DNA of 44,807 nt from Patescibacteria group bacterium. Lineage in GTDB: Bacteria; Patescibacteriota; Minisyncoccia; Phycocordibacterales; PALSA-1337. The number at the start of each line of letters is the position of its first letter. Position 1 is the stretch's first letter. The notes under the pieces were generated by a model. It was not told the origin of the DNA. It did not search any database and was given only the letters and a program-made list of their open reading frames with translations. A program made the position numbers and the translations under genes. The stretch covers positions 1-44,807 of the forward strand of contig JANLHG010000019.1 in NCBI GenBank assembly GCA_024654575.1. The letters run 5' to 3'. Positions 27,416 to 36,532 of the stretch are shown one piece after another.

Positions 27416-28656
27416 ATAAATTTTATTTTACGAGCGGCAAAAATTGTCATCTTTAATAAAAGCCAACCATGTTTCCATCTACTTATATTTGTCACTCCAT
27501 ATTTTCTTTCTTTATAATGTACCGGCATATCAATAATTTTTAAATTTTGTTTTACTGCACCAAGAAGTAAATCAAAATCACCAAAAGGATCAAAATCACC
27601 AAAAAATGCTCTGTTTTTTTTAATATTTTCATAATCTTTTTTCCATAAAACTTTTGTGCCACAAAGAGTATCTTTTATTGGTTGACCAAATATGGAACTA
27701 AAAGCAAATGAAAAAAATTTGTTTCCAAAAATATTCAAAATTCTCATTGACTCTTTTTCCATAGGGTATATCAATCTAGAACCATTTATAAAATCAGCTT
27801 TATTTGTACTTATGGCTTCATAAAACTTCGATACCTCTTCAACAGGTACCGTCATGTCTGCGTCATAAATAGCTAAAATATCTCCTTGTGCCATATCAAA
27901 ACCTTTTCTAACCGCATCTCCTTTACCTTTTCCATCTTGAACCGCATATTTTATTTTTCCACTAGTAGCATATTTTTTTATTTCTTCTAAAGTATTATCC
28001 GTAGAGTGTCCTTCTATAAATATAATCTCTGTAAATGACCCGAGTTTTGGCAATTCTTTTACTATCTTTTTGATAGTACCGGCTTCATTTCTAGCTGGCA
28101 CAATTATAGATATAGAAGGTGATTTTAAATTTAATAAACTTACTTTTTTTCTGAATACTAAATAATGAAAAATTCCTAACCTTGAAAAAGGAAAAATGTT
28201 AGAAACAAATCTATTTAAAAAAGCCGATATTACTGGAATATATTTAGGCATTAGCATTTTGGTTCCAGATTTCACCGCTTCCAATCCAGCTAAATAAGCA
28301 AAATTTATAATGTCTTGTTTAGAAAGCCAATTTTGGTCGGACATTGGTCTTCTTAATCTCAATTTTGATGCTAAAGCTAAAATTGGTTCCCATAAGGCAT
28401 TGTACTGAGTGATCACCACACGTCCGTCGTCAACTATAATATCTGAAACCTTTTCAAAAAATCTTTGCACATCAGCAACACCACCAAGAACATCAGACGC
28501 AACAACATAGTCAAAATTATTACTTATGTGCTTAAAATTTAAGTCATTAGATTTAACCTCAAAAATTTTCTTATCTTGTGATACAACAAAATCAACAAAC
28601 AAACGTATGTATTTATGATAATACCAATTCTTTTTTATCCAATAATCTTTGTTCAC
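27412..28656 (-). CDS. Methyltransferase-like N-terminus fused to GT2 glycosyltransferase
   Basis: N: YVVASDVLGGVADVQRFFEKVSDIIVDDGRVVI (no SAM motif I); C: SISIIVPARNEAGTIKKIVKELP...IYDADMTVP. Confidence 0.82.
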   Translation of the reverse strand: MNKDYWIKKNWYYHKYIRLFVDFVVSQDKKIFEVKSNDLNFKHISNNFDYVVASDVLGGVADVQRFFEKVSDIIVDDGRVVITQYNALWEPILALASKLRLRRPMSDQNWLSKQDIINFAYLAGLEAVKSGTKMLMPKYIPVISAFLNRFVSNIFPFSRLGIFHYLVFRKKVSLLNLKSPSISIIVPARNEAGTIKKIVKELPKLGSFTEIIFIEGHSTDNTLEEIKKYATSGKIKYAVQDGKGKGDAVRKGFDMAQGDILAIYDADMTVPVEEVSKFYEAISTNKADFINGSRLIYPMEKESMRILNIFGNKFFSFAFSSIFGQPIKDTLCGTKVLWKKDYENIKKNRAFFGDFDPFGDFDLLLGAVKQNLKIIDMPVHYKERKYGVTNISRWKHGWLLLKMTIFAARKIKFI

Positions 28657-30350
28657 TAGTTAAATATGTTTTTATCACCATTTTTACAATCAAAAATATA
28701 ACCTCTTATATTTTTATCCTGTGATTGAAATACTGTCTTACATGATTGTAAATATCTCCAATAAATAGATGTTGGGTCAATTAACGGAAAGCCCACCACC
28801 GAATAATACCCTGAATACCCAGTAAATTTACCGACATTACTTTGAGCAAACATTGGTGCAACATAAAATCTTCTAGCGTATTTTTTGGAATCATTTAATT
28901 CATAACCAGCAATATCGTAATATGTTACAACTTTATCAATTTCTGAATTACCAACAACCTCGTTTGTCACAGCAAAAGCTATTTTATTAACACTACCATA
29001 TATTTTCCCGAACAAAAATTCTTCATTTAATACCAAGTTATAAGCCAAAGATGAAAGTAGAAAAACAACTAAAACAATCTTTTTATGTGATTCTTTTTTA
29101 ATTAACCTGTATGTCAAAATACTTCCCAAAGAAATCATAAAAGCTACTACTACATAAGACACTAGCATATAAAAACCTATTGGTCCTGAACCACCAGTAA
29201 TCGGAATAAGAAAATCAAAATCAAGTGATTTAAGTTTTTCTATATAAGAACTTTTTGGGTAAAGAGGTAATATCGCATAACTATATAAAAATGGAATAAA
29301 AGTAATTATTACAAAGAAAGAAACTACTCCATAGAATCTAAATGACAAATCCTTAATTCTTATTCTCCATTTTTCTGCTAAAATCGAACCAGCTATTATA
29401 GATGACGGGATAATCAAGAACATCATATATCTTTCTATAGTTCTATTTGTAAAATCAAAAATGACGAAATAGAAAAGTACATTATACAAAAGAAAAATAA
29501 TCCAAAAACGATAACGCCGAATATATTCACGAGATGAAAAAACTAAAATATAAAGACCGAGTAAAAGTGGTGAAGCTAATACTAAAGATTTTGTGCCTAA
29601 AAATAACACTTGAAAATAATCTCTTGAAGAAAAATTTAGAAAACCAAATTTTGTAACATTTTGAATAAAACGAACAGCGTGTTCAATATTTAAAACATAC
29701 TTCATGATCAACACGATAATCGCCAAAATAGCTATTATACCTACAAAAATTCCAGTCGAAATTAACACTAATTTCTTGCTTGGTTTTTTTCTAATACAAT
29801 ATTCTGTAATTAATGCACCTAAAACAAGTGCAAAAGAAAGTTTAATAAGAAAACCAAAAATAATTGAAATTATAAAAGCAATAATCCATAATCGTTGCTT
29901 TTTATTTCTTATGTTAGAAAAATCTATCCTATAAAAACAATAAATAGCGATCACACTAGCTAAAGGTAAAAGTGCGCCATCAATATCAACCTGAGTACTA
30001 GCAATAAAATTGTAAGTACTTATAAATAATATACCGACTGTCCACCAAGCCGCTTTTTTACCATAAAGTTTTGATGCAAGAAAAAATACACCCAGTAATA
30101 ATAATGAACTAACAGCGATAGGTAAAAGTCGCAAATGGTCATATCCAGAAACAACACCTACAATATGATATAAAAGTCCTACAAGTGGAGGGTGATCACT
30201 TTCATAATTCAAACCGTAAGATGGGTCAACTATCATCACCCATTTATATTCATCTTGATGATACATTTGACCAAAAGCCAAAAAACGAGATAGAAAAAAT
30301 ATCAAGACAATCGCAATAATAAGCCAATTTTTTCGTAATTTCTCTTTCAT
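28656..30350 (-). CDS. GT-C/ArnT-like membrane glycosyltransferase
   Basis: YHQDEYKWVMIVDPSYGLNYESDHPPLVGLLYHI; start placed at internal ATG behind a -10 box. Confidence 0.75.
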   Translation of the reverse strand: MKEKLRKNWLIIAIVLIFFLSRFLAFGQMYHQDEYKWVMIVDPSYGLNYESDHPPLVGLLYHIVGVVSGYDHLRLLPIAVSSLLLLGVFFLASKLYGKKAAWWTVGILFISTYNFIASTQVDIDGALLPLASVIAIYCFYRIDFSNIRNKKQRLWIIAFIISIIFGFLIKLSFALVLGALITEYCIRKKPSKKLVLISTGIFVGIIAILAIIVLIMKYVLNIEHAVRFIQNVTKFGFLNFSSRDYFQVLFLGTKSLVLASPLLLGLYILVFSSREYIRRYRFWIIFLLYNVLFYFVIFDFTNRTIERYMMFLIIPSSIIAGSILAEKWRIRIKDLSFRFYGVVSFFVIITFIPFLYSYAILPLYPKSSYIEKLKSLDFDFLIPITGGSGPIGFYMLVSYVVVAFMISLGSILTYRLIKKESHKKIVLVVFLLSSLAYNLVLNEEFLFGKIYGSVNKIAFAVTNEVVGNSEIDKVVTYYDIAGYELNDSKKYARRFYVAPMFAQSNVGKFTGYSGYYSVVGFPLIDPTSIYWRYLQSCKTVFQSQDKNIRGYIFDCKNGDKNIFN

Positions 30351-30360
30351 TATCACTATT

Positions 30361-31197
30361 CTACAACATTCCGTATACTCCGCGCAATAAATCAATATCT
30401 TTGTTACTTTTCTTCAAAAGTTCTATATTTTTCTTTTCAAGACTTTTAAGGATAGAAAGACCTAGTGGATCATTCATTTTGTCCTCATAAATATTTGTAA
30501 AAGCTGAAAAATCTTTTATAAAACAATGCCCCCCTGCTCCACGACCACTTTTATGAACTGGATCCATATGAAAATTGCCTATACGTGGATCTGCAGACAT
30601 AGAATCACGAATAACTTTCCAATCACAATCAAATTTTTGTGAAAAATCATATAATAAATTCATAAACAATACTTTTGTATAACCAAGACAATTGCCACCA
30701 TATTTTATAATTTCAGCTTCACGCGAAGTACAAATACAAGAGTAAGGAGATTTTGGTAATATTTTAATTATATCTTTTGCTTTCTTATTATATAATTTAT
30801 TAGAAATAGGAATACCTATAATATTTCGTTTTGGGTGTTCTGCATCATAACTTGCCGTCACTTCATCGAGAAACTCCGGAGAATGAAATACAAAAATATC
30901 TGGATTATTTTTCTGTAATAATTCAGTCATTCCAGGTAAAATAGTTGACTTAATAAAGGCTATTTTACCCTTTCCGACGAGTTTTATTACTTTTTTAACA
31001 ATACTACTATCAAAACCCTTAGGTGTAGTGGGAGTAGGAACGGCTATAAATACAACGTCACATTTTTTTATTTTATCCTTATTTATTAAATATTCTGGTT
31101 CCATCGCATAACGAACAACAGAAAAACCACGTTTTTCAAAATCGTCTGCATAACTTTTTCCTATAAAACCTTGTCCGATAAATCCAATTTTTTTCAT
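30361..31197 (-). CDS. UDP-glucose/GDP-mannose dehydrogenase family protein
   Basis: MKKIGFIGQGFIGKSYA; VFIAVPTPTTPKGFD; GAGGHCFIKDF. Confidence 0.83.
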   Translation of the reverse strand: MKKIGFIGQGFIGKSYADDFEKRGFSVVRYAMEPEYLINKDKIKKCDVVFIAVPTPTTPKGFDSSIVKKVIKLVGKGKIAFIKSTILPGMTELLQKNNPDIFVFHSPEFLDEVTASYDAEHPKRNIIGIPISNKLYNKKAKDIIKILPKSPYSCICTSREAEIIKYGGNCLGYTKVLFMNLLYDFSQKFDCDWKVIRDSMSADPRIGNFHMDPVHKSGRGAGGHCFIKDFSAFTNIYEDKMNDPLGLSILKSLEKKNIELLKKSNKDIDLLRGVYGML

Positions 31198-31916
31198 AAA
31201 GATATTTTTTTCCGCATTTTGTAAATATTCTTTAGATTTCTTAAAACTTCAGACCAAACGGAAACCTTGCTGGCACGAAGTTCGTCCCGAACTTCGTGCC
31301 AAGTTACAGGCACTTCCAAAACTTTATAACCTCCGCGACAAGCCATAATCATCAACTCAGTATCCCAAAACCAACCATTATCTATTGTTTGAGGAATAAG
31401 TTCATGAACCATTTTCTTGCTCATGGCCTTAAAACCACACTGAGCATCTTTAAAATTTACTCCCAAAACAACTTGCAATAGTATATTATAAACTTTGGAA
31501 AGCAACTTACGTTTGAAACTGCGTTTAGCATTAGCAAACTTAATATATCTAGAACCAGTAACTAAATCATAACCTTCAACAATTTTAGAAATAATAAAAG
31601 AAAAATCTTTCAAATCCGTTGCTAAATCAGCATCCATATAAGTATAAACATCAAAATCTGGCTTGCGTGCCCAGGCTTTTCTCATAGCAATTCCCCTACC
31701 TGGCTCTGGAATTTGATCAATTAAAATAAATGGATATTTTTGTTTCAGACTTTGTGCAATATCCCAAGTTTTATCATCTGAATTATTATCTACTATTAAA
31801 ATATTCCAAGAAAAAGAAGTGAGATTATTTTTAGCATATTCAATAATAGTAAATACATTCTTCTCCAGAACTATTTCTTCATTATGGCAAGGTATAGTTA
31901 TAAGTAATTTAATCAT
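31194..31916 (-). CDS. GT2 glycosyltransferase (DPM1-like)
   Basis: ITIPCHNEEIVLEKNVFTI; YMDADLATDL. Confidence 0.88.
   Translation of the reverse strand: MIKLLITIPCHNEEIVLEKNVFTIIEYAKNNLTSFSWNILIVDNNSDDKTWDIAQSLKQKYPFILIDQIPEPGRGIAMRKAWARKPDFDVYTYMDADLATDLKDFSFIISKIVEGYDLVTGSRYIKFANAKRSFKRKLLSKVYNILLQVVLGVNFKDAQCGFKAMSKKMVHELIPQTIDNGWFWDTELMIMACRGGYKVLEVPVTWHEVRDELRASKVSVWSEVLRNLKNIYKMRKKISL
31272..31300. repeat. Perfect 13-bp inverted repeat inside a coding sequence
   Basis: ggcacgaagttcg-tcc-cgaacttcgtgcc. Confidence 0.95.
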
Positions 31917-32935
31917 ACTATTGAAAATAATTTTTTAGCTAAAATAGATAAACTATGGTTATCAACGACAATCTCACGGAGATACCTACCAATATCTAAA
32001 CTTTTTTCAGGAGATAAATTAATCGCTGATTTTATTTTTAAAGCCAAATCATCAGAATTCCCCTCTTCAAAAACTAATATATCACGATATTCTTCTTTTA
32101 TTATATTTTTAAAACCTTCGTTACTTGCAACCACAATTCTTTCACAAGCCATGGCTTCAAATATCGTCTTATCAAAACTTCCACTTTTAGTCATATTAAC
32201 AAAAATAGCATTATGATTGTACACAACAACACTATCCTTATTTGCTATCGCTTTTTCAAAATTAATATCTTGAGAATTATTTTTTAAATTTTCATAATAA
32301 TCATTATCTTTTTCAAGTACATTACCAACAAAAGTTGTATTTATCTTTAGTCCTCCCCTGTTAAGCTGATTCACCGCTTCAACGAGTAAATGAGTATTTT
32401 TAATCGGTGAAATACGTCCCAAAGAAAGTATGGAGTTCCTATCGCACTGTTCATTATTATTTTTAAAAAGAGTAGTATCAATTCCAACAGGCATTTGAAT
32501 AGCTTTTTTAATTTTAGAAAAATAAGATTGAGGTGAAGTATATAAAAGAACATCTGCAAATAAAGACGCTTTGAGAGCAAAAATATCAGCTAACGGATGA
32601 TTATACCAAAATAAAATCTTTTTTCTAAGAATTTTCCACAATAAAAAACCCAACAAAACATACTCCTTATTCATATGAACAAAAACTACATCATATTCAC
32701 TTCTTTCTTTCCAAATAATTTTTAAAAAATTTATTACATATCTAGAACGAGAAACTTTTTCTTCTTTGCCCAAAGAAAAAACCTTGATATTTTGTGGTAA
32801 ATCATACTCTCCTTTACCCAAACAAATAACCGTAATTTTTGAAAAATATTTAGAAAACTCTTTCAACCATCCATGAAAAAAACCCAAAACATCATCATTC
32901 ATGTCAACTTTCTGTGTCATGATTAATATTTTCAT
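31913..32935 (-). CDS. Glycosyltransferase family 4
   Basis: SGSFDKTIFEAMACERIVVASNEGFKNII. Confidence 0.82.
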   Translation of the reverse strand: MKILIMTQKVDMNDDVLGFFHGWLKEFSKYFSKITVICLGKGEYDLPQNIKVFSLGKEEKVSRSRYVINFLKIIWKERSEYDVVFVHMNKEYVLLGFLLWKILRKKILFWYNHPLADIFALKASLFADVLLYTSPQSYFSKIKKAIQMPVGIDTTLFKNNNEQCDRNSILSLGRISPIKNTHLLVEAVNQLNRGGLKINTTFVGNVLEKDNDYYENLKNNSQDINFEKAIANKDSVVVYNHNAIFVNMTKSGSFDKTIFEAMACERIVVASNEGFKNIIKEEYRDILVFEEGNSDDLALKIKSAINLSPEKSLDIGRYLREIVVDNHSLSILAKKLFSIV

Positions 32936-34359
32936 ATTTTATCGTATTTAAAAATTAGTTTTTTAGAAATAAAAAAAGAACAACATGCTACCAAACCTCC
33001 GGCAAAAATCTGTGATAAAAGAACAAATAAATGAAAATAATCAACAAAAATATACATCAGTAGAGTATTCAAACTCAAACCAAAAAGAGAGGACCCCAGA
33101 TACATAACAACTTGTTTATGTATATTTTCTTTAGAAAGATTTTTGAATGTCCAAAATTTTTGTAAAATGAAACTAACAAAAAATGCTACTATGAAAGCCA
33201 TTATTGAAGCATAAATATAATGAATATCAAAAACAGTATTAAAAATATACAATAAAACTAAATCAACAAAAGCCGCTGTTCCTCCAGAAATAATGTATCT
33301 AAATAATAAATGTTTTGTTAATTTATGTACAATAGTCATAATTTTACCCTTTTTAAAATCTAAACATCGTTCCCAACTTTCTTTATAAAGACTAAGTGTT
33401 TTCTCTTTCGATGGAAGTGACAATACTTTTGACCTAATAGCAGTCCCGAATTTTCTTCTCAAGTCTTCATCTTCTATAATTCTTTTCATATTTCTAATCA
33501 AAGATTTTTTATCTTCAACTGGAATAACTATTCCATTTTCTCCGTTTATCACAACCTCTCCAGCACAACCGACATCAGTCATAATAATAGGTAAACCGTA
33601 AGCCCCAGCTTCAATAATTACCAATCCCCAACCTTCACTTTTAGAGGTTAATAAAAAAGCATCTGCACTAGAGTAATAATGACTTAAATCATCTTGATTT
33701 CCAAAAAACTTAACTTTTTCATTAAATTCAAATCTATCTTTTTCTGGACCATCACCTACAACCCACAACTCACTATCTGGAAATTCATTCACAATTTCTT
33801 TGAAAGCTTTAATCTGCATTCCAATATTTTTTACTGGTACTAATCTACCAACAGTCAAAAAAATAAATTTTCTATTTATTTCATATTTTAATTTTGGACT
33901 TATAGCAGAAATGTCTGTGTAGATTGAAACTGTTGTGATTTTTCTTTCAGCAATTCCCATATTTTTAATCCTTTCCCTCAATCTATTACTAACCACCCGA
34001 ATACTATCAGCATTTTGCAACACAAAATAAGCGATTATTTTTCTAATACCTCTATACTTTTCAAAACCATGAACCTGTATTTCTATACCAACAGAATATT
34101 TTTTCGCCAAATATACACCCAACAAAGCTAAATAATAAGTATCTTGAACGGAAATAACATTAAAATTATTTTTAGTAATTTCTTCCTTAGCTTCTTTGTA
34201 TATTTTCCAAAATGCCAAAAATTTATTTTTATTTTTCGGATAAATAATTTTATAAAATTCTACCAAATGAGAATACTCTTTGACTCTAAAAGAAACTGCA
34301 CTATTTTGGTCAGCCAGATTTCTATCGAGACCCAAAGAAAGAATTTTAAGATTGTTCAT
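32932..34359 (-). CDS. Fusion: GT4 glycosyltransferase + C-terminal GtrA-like membrane domain
   Basis: N: LTSKSEGWGLVIIEAGAYGLPIIMTDVGC; C: LFRYIISGGTAAFVDLVLLYIF...FVSFILQKFWTF. Confidence 0.85.
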   Translation of the reverse strand: MNNLKILSLGLDRNLADQNSAVSFRVKEYSHLVEFYKIIYPKNKNKFLAFWKIYKEAKEEITKNNFNVISVQDTYYLALLGVYLAKKYSVGIEIQVHGFEKYRGIRKIIAYFVLQNADSIRVVSNRLRERIKNMGIAERKITTVSIYTDISAISPKLKYEINRKFIFLTVGRLVPVKNIGMQIKAFKEIVNEFPDSELWVVGDGPEKDRFEFNEKVKFFGNQDDLSHYYSSADAFLLTSKSEGWGLVIIEAGAYGLPIIMTDVGCAGEVVINGENGIVIPVEDKKSLIRNMKRIIEDEDLRRKFGTAIRSKVLSLPSKEKTLSLYKESWERCLDFKKGKIMTIVHKLTKHLLFRYIISGGTAAFVDLVLLYIFNTVFDIHYIYASIMAFIVAFFVSFILQKFWTFKNLSKENIHKQVVMYLGSSLFGLSLNTLLMYIFVDYFHLFVLLSQIFAGGLVACCSFFISKKLIFKYDKI

Positions 34360-35350
34360 AAATTTTTATTATTTCTCTACCAATCTCTTCCCAAGAATGA
34401 GTAAAATTAAATGTTTCTATTTTCTTTTTTTGTTCTTCGTAGTTTTTATTATCTGAAAGCCAGATGATTTTTTGAGTAATATCATCAATATTTTCTGGAT
34501 CAACAAACACTGCAATATCTTTCAATTTATCATAAAGCCCACATTCCATCGTTAAAATAAAAGGTTTATTACATCTTATAGCATCAAGTATTGTATTTGG
34601 ACTAATATCACTTAAAGAAGCCAAAATAACTGCATAAGAATTTTGTACTTTTTCTATAAATCTATTGTGAGATGTTGTTGTAAAATCATAAATAAGTTGT
34701 GAATTAATAACTTTTGCTTTTTCAAAAGCCATTTTTACTCTATCACTATTTTTTCCTTTCAATGAACGACCTCCAGCAATAAAATTCTTTTCTTTTGGTT
34801 CATATGAAAAAAGTTTTTCACCATAATAATTTTCAACTATCCGTGTTTTTGTTATATCAATCTGATATGCAGGCACAAAAATATCCCTCTGCCATGCTGT
34901 ACTAAATATCAATATATCAACATTACATAATATCCATTTTATAAATTTAAAAATAATTTTTTCTTTGATATTCCATTTTTCTCTTGAAAGGGAGTAAAAA
35001 TATTTCAAAAGAATTAAATCGCCTGTTCGTTCAACATATCCTTCCCATAAAAAATCCCCTCCGGTTCGGATAATCATTTTTTTACCCCAAACCTTCACAG
35101 CACAAAGTGCAGGCCAAGCTGTACTAAAAGTATCTAAACCAAAAACAAAATCAACATCTTTGAGAGAAAAAAGAGTTCTAAAAAAGAAAAGGGTGTGTCT
35201 AATTCCTATCGGTAACCATTTCTCAATCTTATAACTCAGCACCTTAACCTTTTTTCCATCTTTCCGCCATATTTCAGCCAAATTTTTAGCATACTGTGCT
35301 GGCCCACCGATATCTGGTGGATATATACCTGTAACAATTAGTATCTTCAT
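34346..35350 (-). CDS. Glycosyltransferase (GT4-like)
   Basis: MKILIVTGIYPPDIGGPAQYAKNLAEIWRKDGKKV. Confidence 0.82.
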   Translation of the reverse strand: MKILIVTGIYPPDIGGPAQYAKNLAEIWRKDGKKVKVLSYKIEKWLPIGIRHTLFFFRTLFSLKDVDFVFGLDTFSTAWPALCAVKVWGKKMIIRTGGDFLWEGYVERTGDLILLKYFYSLSREKWNIKEKIIFKFIKWILCNVDILIFSTAWQRDIFVPAYQIDITKTRIVENYYGEKLFSYEPKEKNFIAGGRSLKGKNSDRVKMAFEKAKVINSQLIYDFTTTSHNRFIEKVQNSYAVILASLSDISPNTILDAIRCNKPFILTMECGLYDKLKDIAVFVDPENIDDITQKIIWLSDNKNYEEQKKKIETFNFTHSWEEIGREIIKIYEQS

Positions 35351-35391
35351 AATCATCAAATTGTAGCGTAATTTTCCCTTTTTTGGAAGTA

Positions 35392-35416
35392 ACCCCATAG
35401 GTCTTGCCTATGGGGT
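35392..35416. other. 10-bp hairpin overlapping the stop codon of the upstream GT4 gene (weak terminator candidate)
   Basis: accccatagg-tcttg-cctatggggt; no U-run. Confidence 0.45.
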
Positions 35417-36532
35417 AATATCAAACACACGATCTTTGATATTTTGAGCAATTAGATTCCAATCATATTTTTCCAGTGCTAATTTTTGAGCGTTTTTAAC
35501 TATGTAATTACGAGATTCTTCATCTTTCATTAATTTTTCCACTTTTTGAGCTATACTCTTTGGGTTTTTGACCTCGCAAAAAAGTCCAGTTTCGCCATCT
35601 TTTATAAAATCAATAATACCTCCGACTGGTGTAGCGATCACTGGAATACCAGCCACCATCGCTTCTATAAAAGAATTACCCATACCTTCCGAAAGAGATG
35701 GGCGAATAAAAATATCGGAATAATGTAAGTATTTTGGTAATTCTTTATGCGGAACATATCCTAAAAATTGAACACGTTCATCAAGCGTTAAATCAGAAAC
35801 TTGAAGTTTTAATTTATTTTCTAATGGACCGCTACCTGCGATTATTAATGTCACATTTTCTGGTAAATATTTTAAAGCGTCAATAATATCTCCAACTGCA
35901 TTTTTTTCTACTAATCGTGATACTGTAATCAAAATAACATTTTCTGTTTTACGCTCCACACTCCATGTTTCATTTTTTAGGAATTTTTTCACATCTGCTC
36001 CATTCGGGATAATTTCAATATCTCCTTGATACCCCATATCTCGTGCGAAATTCGCTAAATAATTTGAAATAGTTTGAATAATTGATGCGTTTTTAAAAAC
36101 CTTTTTGTATAAAAAGTTTACAAACAAAATTCTCCATCGTTTAGTAATATGTTTAATCGTATCCCCTTCTTGAAGAGTCAAAACAAAAGGTATTCCAGTT
36201 CTCCATTTAAAAAATAAAGCTGGGAATCCCATATAGGACATAATAGCCCAAGAAATATCGTATTGTTTTTTACAATTTAAAATACAAGCTTTTCTAAAAG
36301 CTAAAAAAATATAAAAAATTTTGTTAAAATAACTTTTGATACCAAATCCGACCCTATAAACATTCACATTCCCCACTTTTTCATAACGTAGAGATGTGGA
36401 ATCCATTTTGAGAGTAATCATATCAAACTCAAAATCATTACCAAGACGGTCAGTGATTTCCTTTACGGCGATTTCTGCTCCACCCACAAAATTTGGATAA
36501 TAAGCTAAAGAAAATATTAAAATCTTTTTCAT
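35408..36532 (-). CDS. Glycosyltransferase family 4
   Basis: YPNFVGGAEIAVKEI; RPSLSEGMGNSFIEAMVAGIPVIATPVGG. Confidence 0.9.
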   Translation of the reverse strand: MKKILIFSLAYYPNFVGGAEIAVKEITDRLGNDFEFDMITLKMDSTSLRYEKVGNVNVYRVGFGIKSYFNKIFYIFLAFRKACILNCKKQYDISWAIMSYMGFPALFFKWRTGIPFVLTLQEGDTIKHITKRWRILFVNFLYKKVFKNASIIQTISNYLANFARDMGYQGDIEIIPNGADVKKFLKNETWSVERKTENVILITVSRLVEKNAVGDIIDALKYLPENVTLIIAGSGPLENKLKLQVSDLTLDERVQFLGYVPHKELPKYLHYSDIFIRPSLSEGMGNSFIEAMVAGIPVIATPVGGIIDFIKDGETGLFCEVKNPKSIAQKVEKLMKDEESRNYIVKNAQKLALEKYDWNLIAQNIKDRVFDITP

